Origin: a virus
Virus record (IMG/VR): IMGVR_UViG_3300017750_000091
Coordinates: 1 to 26,353 of that record
Length of the DNA: 26,353 nt
Direction: 5' to 3' (one strand)
Part shown: positions 7,131-13,883 of the stretch, piece by piece
Layout of the letters: each line of letters begins with the position of its first letter
How positions within the stretch are numbered: the stretch's first letter is position 1
Notes under the pieces: model-generated
What the model was told of the DNA's origin: nothing
The model's database searches: none
Seen by the model: only the letters and a program-made list of their open reading frames with translations
Translations under genes and position numbers: made by a program

Positions 7131-8051
7131 GTGGCTGACTTTGGATACAAAATCTTAGGATTTGGAGGGGGTTCAAGAGTAATTACTCCTTTCGTTTCAG
7201 CTACGGGTGGTACAGAAACCACTTGTGGTAATTATAAAATACATGCATTTACTGGTAGCGGTACACTTCAAGTTTTAAACGAAGGTACACCTGCAGGATC
7301 TACTTCATTTGAATATTTTGTTGTAGGTGGTGGTGGATTACCAGGAAGTTTTTACACCGGCGGCGGTGGAGGAGGCGGAGGCTTCAGAAATAATATTGGA
7401 TCTCCTGCCTTTGGAGGTTTAACTGCCGTGTTTGGTGCACAGCCTGTAACAGTCGGTGCAGGAGGTGTAGCTCCAGGAACTGGAAATGGAGGGTCAGCGG
7501 GAACTGATTCTTCTTTTAGTTCTATTTCATCTACTCGTGGAGGTACTGCAAATCAATCAGGAGGATCGGGAGGCGGAGGAAACTCTAGACAACCCGGCGG
7601 AGCTGGTAATGCAGGAGGGTTCTCTCCACCAGAAGGAAGCACAGGAGGAGCCGGAGGACCGTCAGGATGCTCGCCAGGAGGCGGCGGAGGCGGCGGAAAA
7701 GGCGGCGTAGGAAGTGTGGGACAACCAGGATTTAACGGTCCAGGAGGCCCAGGCGGAAACGGAGAAGGTATAGCTACATCTTTTTGGGGACCAACAGCAC
7801 CATCTTATGGAACACCAGGACCATCAGGTTCTAACAGATATTTTTCCGGAGGCGGCGGAGGCGGAGCTTATAGTCCGGGCACAAACAGATCCGGATCTGG
7901 AGGATACGGCGGAGGAGGAACAACTAATTCACCTTCACCAGCAAACTCTGGAGGCGGAGGAGGAGCAGGAACTTTCCATGCTTACCCACCAAACTATCAC
8001 CCATCAAGCGGAGGAAGCGGACTAGTTGTAATTAAATACAAGTTCCAATAA
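7131..8051 (+). CDS. Glycine-rich tail adhesin (Gly_rich_2-like), GTG start
   Basis: The 306-residue protein starts at a GTG 11 bases after the previous stop, with AGGAGG at 7122-7127. Residues 36-66 form a beta segment (YKIHAFTGSGTLQVL, then FEYFVVGGGG). The centre (about 66-283) is mostly Gly with Ser, Asn, Pro and Thr. It has poly-Gly blocks at 77-84, 183-189, 240-245 and 274-278 and a short G-x-y stretch at 197-211 (GQPGFNGPGGPGGNG). The C-terminus is a final strand LVVIKYKF. This is the layout of glycine-rich phage adhesins, in which Gly blocks may stack as polyglycine II helices as in gp38 of some T-even phages. It probably binds the receptor. Overlapping + ORFs here are by-products of low complexity. 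Confidence 0.7.
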   Translation: MADFGYKILGFGGGSRVITPFVSATGGTETTCGNYKIHAFTGSGTLQVLNEGTPAGSTSFEYFVVGGGGLPGSFYTGGGGGGGGFRNNIGSPAFGGLTAVFGAQPVTVGAGGVAPGTGNGGSAGTDSSFSSISSTRGGTANQSGGSGGGGNSRQPGGAGNAGGFSPPEGSTGGAGGPSGCSPGGGGGGGKGGVGSVGQPGFNGPGGPGGNGEGIATSFWGPTAPSYGTPGPSGSNRYFSGGGGGGAYSPGTNRSGSGGYGGGGTTNSPSPANSGGGGGAGTFHAYPPNYHPSSGGSGLVVIKYKFQ

Positions 8052-8055
8052 CACT

Positions 8056-8565
8056 ATGGCACACTTTGCAAAATTAGATGAAAACAATAATGTAATAGCA
8101 ACAGTAGTTGTAGACAACGATAAGCTAATAAAGAACGGTGTTGAAAACGAAGAGGTTGGTATTAACTATTTAAGAAACTGTTTTGGTTGGGAGAATTGGA
8201 AACAATACTCTTACAATACAGGCTCTGGAAAATATTGGGTTTACAATAGACAGGGCTTTGATGACAATGGTGTAGAAACCATGGCAGAAAAAATTGAAGG
8301 ACCAGATCAATCTAAAGCATTTAGAAAAAATGCAGCAGGTATAGGTTCTACATACGACCCTGTAAGAGATGCTTTTATTCCACCTAGACCTACTAATGAA
8401 GATGGGTCTGTTGTGTTTAGTTCTTGGGTTTTAAACGAAGAGACTTGCAATTGGGATCCACCAGTTGATTATCCAAATACTACAACAGATGGTATTTTAG
8501 ATTCTTATGATTGGAATGAATCTACACAATCTTGGGATGGACCTACTGTCCACAAGCCTGAATAG
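8056..8565 (+). CDS. Short tail-associated protein of a cyanophage/marine phage family
   Basis: The 169-residue product starts MAHFAKLDENNNVIATVVVDND and contains a segment around INYLRNCFGWENWKQYSYN, then KNAAGIGSTYDPVRDAFIPPRP and two tryptophan motifs near the end (SWVLNEETCNWDPP and YDWNESTQSWDGP). I recognise this layout from a family common in marine myo- and podoviruses. Its biochemical function is, to my knowledge, undetermined, but it is regularly encoded near tail fibres. It starts four bases after the adhesin stop and has only a weak ribosome site, suggesting coupled translation. It is the last structural gene before the enzyme cassette. Confidence 0.6.
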   Translation: MAHFAKLDENNNVIATVVVDNDKLIKNGVENEEVGINYLRNCFGWENWKQYSYNTGSGKYWVYNRQGFDDNGVETMAEKIEGPDQSKAFRKNAAGIGSTYDPVRDAFIPPRPTNEDGSVVFSSWVLNEETCNWDPPVDYPNTTTDGILDSYDWNESTQSWDGPTVHKPE

Positions 8566-8568
8566 ATA

Positions 8569-8596
8569 TTGACTTTAAAAGGATTTCTGTTATTTT
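8569..8596 (+). promoter_or_regulatory. Sigma70-like promoter at the head of the enzyme cassette
   Basis: TTGACT (8569-8574; five of six -35 matches) is followed after 16 bases by TATTTT (8591-8596; four of six -10 matches). The expected transcription start, near 8602, is only a few bases before the ATG at 8606, and no ribosome binding site lies between. The mRNA from this promoter would be leaderless or nearly so. Found by eye. Confidence 0.45.
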
Positions 8597-8605
8597 TTAC
8601 TTTTT

Positions 8606-9139
8606 ATGAAAGAAGTAAAGCTAACAAAAACATCAATATTCCATCAAGATTTATCTTCATTATCTAAATTAGATAATAAGAAATTAAAAATTGATTGTAT
8701 TGTTTTTCACGAAACTTACGAAGGTGAGTTCGGTTATGATAAAGATATTGAAATTCCTAACGATCAACAAGTAGATTGGTTATCTGATCACATGAGACAT
8801 CATTTTGATTTTCATTATAATCGAGCTTTACAACAATGTTTACCCCATACTCTTTTAATAAATGACCCTAACGAAGGAACGGTATTAAGAAGCCACAACC
8901 TTTATCTACAAGACATATCTAAAACTCCAGAGATTATAGGTATTTATTTTGTAGAAGCAGATGAAAAAGATGAAATTATATTTCATTATGATGATCATAT
9001 CCAAAAAGATTTAATGTGGAGAATGCCTATTAAATCTAAAAAATTTGTTTTGTTTCACAGTAGTTTAAAATATTACCTGCCACCTAACCCTTCTAAAAAG
9101 AAAAGAATAGCTTTGCTATTTCATTATCAAGTAAGATGA
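8606..9139 (+). CDS. Degenerate 2OG-Fe(II) oxygenase-like protein, probably inactive
   Basis: The 177-residue first member of the cassette has a C-terminal half that follows the double-stranded beta-helix pattern of its neighbours: LRSHNLYLQDI (His97), IIGIYFVEADEKDEIIFHY, KFVLFHSSLKYYLPPN, KKRIALLFHY with Arg167. Where active members have HxD or HxH and a distal His, this one has HNL and Tyr-Tyr (156-157), so two of three iron ligands appear lost. It may be a scaffold, a regulator or a diverged enzyme using other residues. The N-terminus (to about 90) is unrecognised. There is no ribosome site before the ATG. The stop overlaps the next start (ATGA). Confidence 0.5.
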   Translation: MKEVKLTKTSIFHQDLSSLSKLDNKKLKIDCIVFHETYEGEFGYDKDIEIPNDQQVDWLSDHMRHHFDFHYNRALQQCLPHTLLINDPNEGTVLRSHNLYLQDISKTPEIIGIYFVEADEKDEIIFHYDDHIQKDLMWRMPIKSKKFVLFHSSLKYYLPPNPSKKKRIALLFHYQVR

Positions 9140-9750
9140 TTTTAGAAGATTATTACTGGTACTTTAAGTCTGCAATTCCTGAGAATGTCTGTGACCAAAT
9201 TATTGCTCATGCTAAAGATAAACCTGTGCATGATGCCTTGGTGGGAAACGAAGGACAGAAAGCAGAATTAGTTCACAGTGCTAAAAAAAGACAGTCTAAC
9301 ATTTCATGGTTAAATGATCCTTGGATTAAGTTTCAAGTAGATCCTTATGTACAAGCTGCTAACGAAGCTTCAGGTTGGAATTTTAAATACGATGCTACTG
9401 AACTAATTCAATTTACTAAGTATGGCCCTAAACAATATTATGATTGGCATTGTGATAGTTGGCCTGCTCCATACAATAAACCAAACGAACCATTGCTTAA
9501 TAAAAAAATTAGAAAGCTTTCTGTTAGTGTTTTGTTGTCTGATCCAAAAGATTTTAAAGGCGGTGAGTTTGAATTTGATTTTAGAAATCATGACCCCAAA
9601 GATAAAGAAAATAAACAAGTAGCAAAAGAACTTAACAAAAAAGGTTCTATGATAGTTTTCCCTTCTTTTATTTGGCATAGAGTTAAACCTGTAACGAAAG
9701 GAGTGCGATACTCATTGGTGCTTTGGTACCTTGGGCATCCTTGGAAATAA
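9136..9750 (+). CDS. 2OG-Fe(II) oxygenase, prolyl-4-hydroxylase-like
   Basis: The 204-residue protein carries a full catalytic set: His105 and Asp107 (YYDWHCDSW), the GGEFEF strand at 142-147, distal His181 (FPSFIWHRV) and Arg191 (GVRYSLVLWYLG) for 2-oxoglutarate. Spacing and strands match the P4H/PiuC-like oxygenases common in marine T4-like phages. The reaction would couple 2OG decarboxylation with hydroxylation or another oxidation. The substrate is unknown. It starts inside the previous stop (ATGA) and ends in TAATG with the next gene, so translation is coupled. This is the most canonical oxygenase of the cassette. Confidence 0.85.
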   Translation: MILEDYYWYFKSAIPENVCDQIIAHAKDKPVHDALVGNEGQKAELVHSAKKRQSNISWLNDPWIKFQVDPYVQAANEASGWNFKYDATELIQFTKYGPKQYYDWHCDSWPAPYNKPNEPLLNKKIRKLSVSVLLSDPKDFKGGEFEFDFRNHDPKDKENKQVAKELNKKGSMIVFPSFIWHRVKPVTKGVRYSLVLWYLGHPWK

Positions 9751-10430
9751 TGGAACAACCTTGGTATAAAACAATGGACGGAGGTCCTAGCAACCCAAAC
9801 TTTAAAGAAGAACTTTATTTTAGTTCACCTGTTTGGTTTGAACAGTGCTTAGATTATTTAGAACTTGTAGATAAAATAAGTGACAGACATATAAAAGCTG
9901 AAAAGAAAAGAAGAGCTAAAGAAGTAAAAGAAAATAAAGATCGTAATTTAACTTATCAATCAGGGGGACTAGAAAGAGTTGAAGAGTTAAAAGGTTTTGT
10001 AGAATATATAGGTCAACGTGCTTGGGATTTTTTAGATTACCAAGGGTATGATTTAAGCAAGCAGAGCTTAATCTTTACAGATCTTTGGGCTCAAGAGTTT
10101 GCTAAAAATGGTGGTGGTTATCAGGACACACATACTCATGGTAACTGTCATGTCACAGGTTTTTATTTTGTTAGTTCTTCTAATCAAACATCTAAAGCTA
10201 TTCTTCATGATCCTAGATCTGGAGCAATGATGACAAAGCTACCATTAAAAAAACCCGAAGATATAACAAATGGTAACTCAACTATTATATTTAATACTGT
10301 TCCAGGTACGTTAATGTTGTTTAATAGCTATTTGCCACATTCATTTTCACTTGATCTTGGAAAAGAAAAATTTAAATTTATACACTTTAATTTACGAGCT
10401 GTGCCTCAAGGAGTAATGGGACATGTTTAA
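9750..10430 (+). CDS. 2OG-Fe(II) oxygenase of the TIGR02466/2OG-FeII_Oxy_5 type
   Basis: The 226-residue protein starts at the ATG of TAATG. A TTG-started extension to 9723 is possible but would overlap its neighbour without need. Residues 41-75 are a charged helical stretch (HIKAEKKRRAKEVKENKD). The oxygenase core shows DTHTHGNCHVTGFYFV (His128-x-His130), AILHDPRS, GTLMLFNSYLPHSF with distal His197, and IHFNLRA. The 2OG-binding Arg seen in relatives is Lys in KFKFIHFN. The HxH pair and 'tGfYfv ... DPR' pattern fit the 2OG-FeII_Oxy_5 family rather than P4H. It overlaps the next gene by 8 bases. Substrate unknown. Confidence 0.75.
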   Translation: MEQPWYKTMDGGPSNPNFKEELYFSSPVWFEQCLDYLELVDKISDRHIKAEKKRRAKEVKENKDRNLTYQSGGLERVEELKGFVEYIGQRAWDFLDYQGYDLSKQSLIFTDLWAQEFAKNGGGYQDTHTHGNCHVTGFYFVSSSNQTSKAILHDPRSGAMMTKLPLKKPEDITNGNSTIIFNTVPGTLMLFNSYLPHSFSLDLGKEKFKFIHFNLRAVPQGVMGHV

Positions 10431-11103
10431 AAAGAAAAAATATCTAATAATTAAACAGGCTATTTCAAAAGACTTAGCTGAGTTTGTGTACACATATTTT
10501 ACTATGAAAAGAGAAGTGTGCAGAACTTTATTTAGAGATAAATTTATACCACCTTTTGAAAAGATACATGGTGCGTGGACAGATCCTCAAATGCCAGACA
10601 CATATTGTTTGTATGGGGACTGTGCTTTTGAATCAATACTTTTAAAAGTAAAACCATTATTAGAAAAACACATGAAAGTTAAACTAATACCAAACTATGC
10701 GTTTGGTCGTCTCTATAAAACAGGGGACATTCTTCCTAGACACAAAGACAGATTTAGTTGTCAGTTTTCTACAACGTTAAATTTAGGTGGAGACATGTGG
10801 CCTATATATTTAAATCCAAATGAAAAAGAAGGTCATTTAGTTTTTGATGAAGATGGTAATGGGGTGGATTATGTTATGAGCAAAAGTAAAGGAGTAGCTA
10901 TAAACCTTGGACCTGGAGATATGTTATTGTACAGAGGTGATTTACTAGAACACTGGAGAGAACCTTTTACAGGTAAAGAATGTGCACAAGTATTTTTTCA
11001 TTATACAGACCAGGCTGCAAAAGGAGCTCACGACAATATTTTTGATACTAGACCACATCTTGGTTTGCCACCATACTATAGGAAAGGCCATAGAATAATC
11101 TAA
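10423..11103 (+). CDS. 2OG-Fe(II) oxygenase-like protein (HxD type)
   Basis: The 226-residue protein has FGRLYKTGDILPRHKDRFS with His107 and Asp109, a strand TTLNLGGDMWPIYLN, a loop rich in Glu/Asp, then GPGDMLLYRGDLLEHWREPF with distal His177 and Arg179, and a last strand AQVFFHYTD. The metal triad is complete. The usual 2OG Arg near the last strand is Gln189, though Arg179 or Arg110 could serve. I recognise this layout from cyanophage and pelagiphage genomes. A good AAGGAG site (10408-10413) lies inside the preceding gene, so it may be translated independently. It joins the methyltransferase gene in a TAATG overlap. Confidence 0.75.
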   Translation: MFKKKKYLIIKQAISKDLAEFVYTYFTMKREVCRTLFRDKFIPPFEKIHGAWTDPQMPDTYCLYGDCAFESILLKVKPLLEKHMKVKLIPNYAFGRLYKTGDILPRHKDRFSCQFSTTLNLGGDMWPIYLNPNEKEGHLVFDEDGNGVDYVMSKSKGVAINLGPGDMLLYRGDLLEHWREPFTGKECAQVFFHYTDQAAKGAHDNIFDTRPHLGLPPYYRKGHRII

Positions 11104-11759
11104 TGATATATTATGAGGGTCCTTTAAAAGGATCAGCAAGCAAAGAAAGAGTTTTTGATATACTAAACAAAGAAGCTGTTATTGATTCTGCTAATTATAT
11201 AAAACCTTTTATAAAAGATTGTGTAATTATGGAAGAGAAGTGGTGGGGTATTACTTTAAACCACATAACAAAGAAAGGATTACACCTAGAGTTTGGAGTA
11301 CACAGAGGAGAAAGTATTAATTATTTTGCACAAAATAAACCAGATATTACATGGTATGGTTTCGATAGCTTTGAAGGTTTGCAAGAAGACTGGAAGGGTG
11401 GTATGTTAGCAAAAGGACACTTTACTTTAAATGGCAAAGAACCAAAAGTATTGCCTAATGTCTCTTTAATAAAAGGTTGGTTTAAAGATACACTTCCATT
11501 GTTCTTAAGTAAAAATAAAAACAAAATGAGTTTTATACATATTGATTGCGATACGTACGAGTCCACTAAAGATGTCTTTGATTGTATCGACAAGAGCCTC
11601 TTACAAAAAGGTACTATTATATTGTTTGATGAGTACATGGGTTATACCGGGTGGAGAGAGAACGAATTTAAAGCATGGCAAGAGTACGTTAATAAAAACA
11701 AAATTAAATATAAATATATTGCTTTTGGTGAAGAACAAGCATTAATAAAAATACTGTAA
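11103..11759 (+). CDS. SAM-dependent methyltransferase, TylF/MycF-like O-methyltransferase
   Basis: The 218-residue class I methyltransferase shows motif I at 62-69 (LEFGVHRG), an acidic post-I residue Asp88 in WYGFDSFEGL, then FIHIDCDTYEST (Asp148, Asp150) and IILFDEYMGYTGW (Asp176, Glu177). This acidic pattern is typical of metal-dependent sugar or macrolide O-methyltransferases such as TylF and MycF, and of related phage and glycan-cluster enzymes. Length is near normal for the family. It lies mid-cassette, with one-base overlaps on both sides. It could methylate a hydroxyl, possibly one made by a neighbouring oxygenase (inference). The acceptor is unknown. Confidence 0.8.
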   Translation: MIYYEGPLKGSASKERVFDILNKEAVIDSANYIKPFIKDCVIMEEKWWGITLNHITKKGLHLEFGVHRGESINYFAQNKPDITWYGFDSFEGLQEDWKGGMLAKGHFTLNGKEPKVLPNVSLIKGWFKDTLPLFLSKNKNKMSFIHIDCDTYESTKDVFDCIDKSLLQKGTIILFDEYMGYTGWRENEFKAWQEYVNKNKIKYKYIAFGEEQALIKIL

Positions 11760-12211
11760 TGAAAGAGGTAGAAGTGTTTAAGAATTATCTACCTAAAGAT
11801 GAGTGCGAAGAGTATGCTTCATTGATCAGGGACCTGGGACCAGGGAACTTTGATTGGTCAGAAAGAACGGTAGAAATTACTAATGACTCTATTGTAGAAA
11901 GAGTCTCTGATTTTTTTAAAGAAAAATTAAATTTAGATCTAACAATATCAATGGCTCAATTACAGAATTGGCATGTAGGTTCTGAAGGTGCTTTACATTT
12001 ACATAAAGGAAGAGGGACCGAAGAGAGCAAATATAATAGTTTAATATATTTAAACGATGACTTTGAGGGTGGTGAGTTTTACACAAAGAATCAAATAATA
12101 AAACCTCAACAAGGTATGTTGACTATTTTTGATGGTAGTGTAACATATCATGGAGTTAAAGAGGTTAAGAAGAAAGATAGGAAGACAATTATTTTATGGT
12201 GGAAAAAGTAA
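11759..12211 (+). CDS. Compact 2OG-Fe(II) oxygenase with HxH pair
   Basis: The 150-residue protein is close to the minimal size for the fold. It has QLQNWHVGSEGALHLHKG with His80 and His82, then SLIYLNDDFEGGEFYT, the I-K-P-Q-Q-G turn, LTIFDGSVTYHGVKEV with distal His131, and RKTIILWW with Arg141. The order and spacing are exactly those of P4H-type enzymes, except that the Asp of HxD is His82. Whether it still binds iron through HxH is open. It starts at the ATG of TAATG and runs 16 bases into the next gene. No clear ribosome site is seen, so reinitiation is likely. Confidence 0.75.
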   Translation: MKEVEVFKNYLPKDECEEYASLIRDLGPGNFDWSERTVEITNDSIVERVSDFFKEKLNLDLTISMAQLQNWHVGSEGALHLHKGRGTEESKYNSLIYLNDDFEGGEFYTKNQIIKPQQGMLTIFDGSVTYHGVKEVKKKDRKTIILWWKK

Positions 12212-13377
12212 AGCATAGTCTACAATCATTTTATATTGTAGATGAATTTAAAGAACACAAGAAATTAAAAACAGAATTATTTGAAGCTGTTAATAATGCA
12301 CGTTCTGATTTCTTAGAACAGAAAGACACATACTATACAGACAACATTGAAAGACTAGATTGGTTAGATGCAAAAAAATTTGATAGAGAATGGGTTAAAA
12401 TTATATACCCACATCTAAGTAAGTTTTTAAAAAAGAAATTAAAAGATGCTGGTTATGATGGATGTGTAATAAAAAATATTTGGTTTCAACAATACGGTAA
12501 TGAAGGAACACACGGTTGGCATGTGCACGGACACACATTTACAGGAGCTTATTATTTAGACTTACCTAAAGATGGACCACCTACTGAAATTATAGATCCG
12601 TTTGATCACGGTAGAATAACACCACTTAAAGTCAAAGAAGGTGATGTAAGTATCTTTCCAGCTTATGCTGTTCACAGATCACCTACTAATAACTCACAAA
12701 GTAAAAAAACTATTATATCATTTAACCTAGAAGTTAATAAACCAACTAAAAAATTATTGAATAAAATAAATTCTAGTTATGTAATACACGCTAATCATCC
12801 AGACTATTTGTACTCAATACAATTAGACTCAATAGATAATAAAGAGTTAGTTAAATTTAGTTTAGAAGTCGAGAAGATGTTGCGTAAAAATTTACCACAC
12901 AATAGTGACCCTGAGTGGTATGGTACTTTTACTACAGCTAATCATCACGCATATAATTTTTTAACTTTTCCTAGCTCAGCAGTGTTAAAACTTTACCATG
13001 AAATTTTAAAAAATGTTTCTCCGTTATTAGAAGACAGACCATACATGATAAAATCATGGGTTAATGTTTACCGAAAAGGAGAAAAGGTAGATTGGCATAA
13101 TCACTGGCCAGCAGACAAAAAAGTATGGCACGGTTTTTATTGTGTCCAAGTTGGTGATAGTCACACTGATTATAGAATTCCAAACGTGCCACATATAACA
13201 CGAGTAGTAAGTAAAGAAGGTTTGTTAGTTGTGGGTAAAAGCGAAGATGATCAACACAGAAGCTCACCTTGGAATGAAAGCAAAAGACCTAGAATAACTA
13301 TAGCTTTTGATATAGTACCTATTGATTCTATAGATAATAAATTAAATCCTAACCACTTTATACCATTTACATTATGA
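12196..13377 (+). CDS. Tandem two-domain 2OG-Fe(II) oxygenase-like protein
   Basis: The 393-residue protein carries two oxygenase-like cores. Domain 1 has GTHGWHVHGHTFTGAYYLDL (His109-x-His111), GDVSIFPAYAVHRSPT with distal His160, and KKTIISFNLEV, where Lys replaces the usual Arg. Domain 2 has VNVYRKGEKVDWHNHWP (His301-x-His303), WHGFYCVQVG, GLLVVGKSEDDQHRSS with distal His354, and RPRITIAFDI with Arg364/Arg366. Both have HxH instead of HxD. Domain 2 has the more complete 2OG-binding end. The first 16 bases overlap the preceding gene, and AGGAAG about 11 bases upstream may help initiation. It joins the next gene by ATGA. It could be a fusion or a duplicated enzyme. Confidence 0.7.
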   Translation: MVEKVKHSLQSFYIVDEFKEHKKLKTELFEAVNNARSDFLEQKDTYYTDNIERLDWLDAKKFDREWVKIIYPHLSKFLKKKLKDAGYDGCVIKNIWFQQYGNEGTHGWHVHGHTFTGAYYLDLPKDGPPTEIIDPFDHGRITPLKVKEGDVSIFPAYAVHRSPTNNSQSKKTIISFNLEVNKPTKKLLNKINSSYVIHANHPDYLYSIQLDSIDNKELVKFSLEVEKMLRKNLPHNSDPEWYGTFTTANHHAYNFLTFPSSAVLKLYHEILKNVSPLLEDRPYMIKSWVNVYRKGEKVDWHNHWPADKKVWHGFYCVQVGDSHTDYRIPNVPHITRVVSKEGLLVVGKSEDDQHRSSPWNESKRPRITIAFDIVPIDSIDNKLNPNHFIPFTL

Positions 13378-13883
13378 TAAAAGCATGTCCATTTGTACCC
13401 TATGATGATCCTTTAATAATAGATTATTTAAAAGCATACACAGATAAAAACTCTTGTTGTTCTCAATACCCTAAATGTACTCATCCAAAACTACAATCAG
13501 ACGCGTATGTTTTTAAAGACAATAATAAAACAGTTCAATACTTAAAAGAAAAGTATTTTAAATTTTTAGAAGATTTGTTTGGTCCACAAAAAGTAGAACT
13601 ATCTAAAGCGTGGGTGTTGCATGTAAGAGCGGGGGAGACAACTCCAGCTATTTGGCATAGACATTCTGAGGATCAGTATAAAAATAAAATTCAAGTCTCA
13701 GGTATTTGTTATCTTACACCTACCATTTTAGGAACTGAGTTTGACTCAACGTATTGCACGTTACAGATAAAACCCATGGCTTATACCTGGTATCTGTGGG
13801 ACTCTAACAATTTACATAGACCTATAGAAGGGGTGCAGAAAACAGATCGTTTAATATTAGCAACTCAAACTGTTTTAGGTTAA
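13374..13883 (+). CDS. 2OG-Fe(II) oxygenase-like protein, HxH type
   Basis: The 169-residue protein begins with a Cys-containing segment (MIKACPFVPYDDP; CCSQYPKCTH at 28-37) whose four cysteines could bind metal or be incidental. The oxygenase core follows: KAWVLHVRAGETTPAIWHRHS with His95 and His97, VSGICYLTPTILGTEF, the I-K-P turn, YLWDSNNLHRPIEGV with distal His148, and DRLILATQTVL with Arg159. It is coupled by ATGA to the two-domain protein upstream and by TAATG to the sulfotransferase downstream. The VSGICYL strand after the HxH resembles the 2OG-FeII_Oxy_5-type gene at 9750. Substrate unknown. Confidence 0.7.
   Translation: MIKACPFVPYDDPLIIDYLKAYTDKNSCCSQYPKCTHPKLQSDAYVFKDNNKTVQYLKEKYFKFLEDLFGPQKVELSKAWVLHVRAGETTPAIWHRHSEDQYKNKIQVSGICYLTPTILGTEFDSTYCTLQIKPMAYTWYLWDSNNLHRPIEGVQKTDRLILATQTVLG

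Noticed and set aside
7486-8025. Two plus-strand open frames inside the glycine-rich gene
   Set aside because: Their Glu/Ala/Gln-rich products come from reading GGA/GGC repeats out of frame. Stops are rare there because of composition.
7131-8051. Diversity-generating retroelement target in the adhesin
   Set aside because: No reverse transcriptase and no template/variable repeat pair with A-specific changes is seen in the window.
8566-8605. Terminator between the structural genes and the cassette
   Set aside because: T-runs are present but no stable inverted repeat precedes them.
9723-9749. TTG-started N-terminal extension of the 9750 oxygenase
   Set aside because: It would overlap the preceding gene by 28 bases, while an ATG in a TAATG junction, like those elsewhere in the cassette, gives a better start.
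12814-13344. Repeated DSIDNK peptide after each half of the two-domain oxygenase
   Set aside because: Six residues with a short shared AT-rich stretch; too short to claim a duplication boundary.
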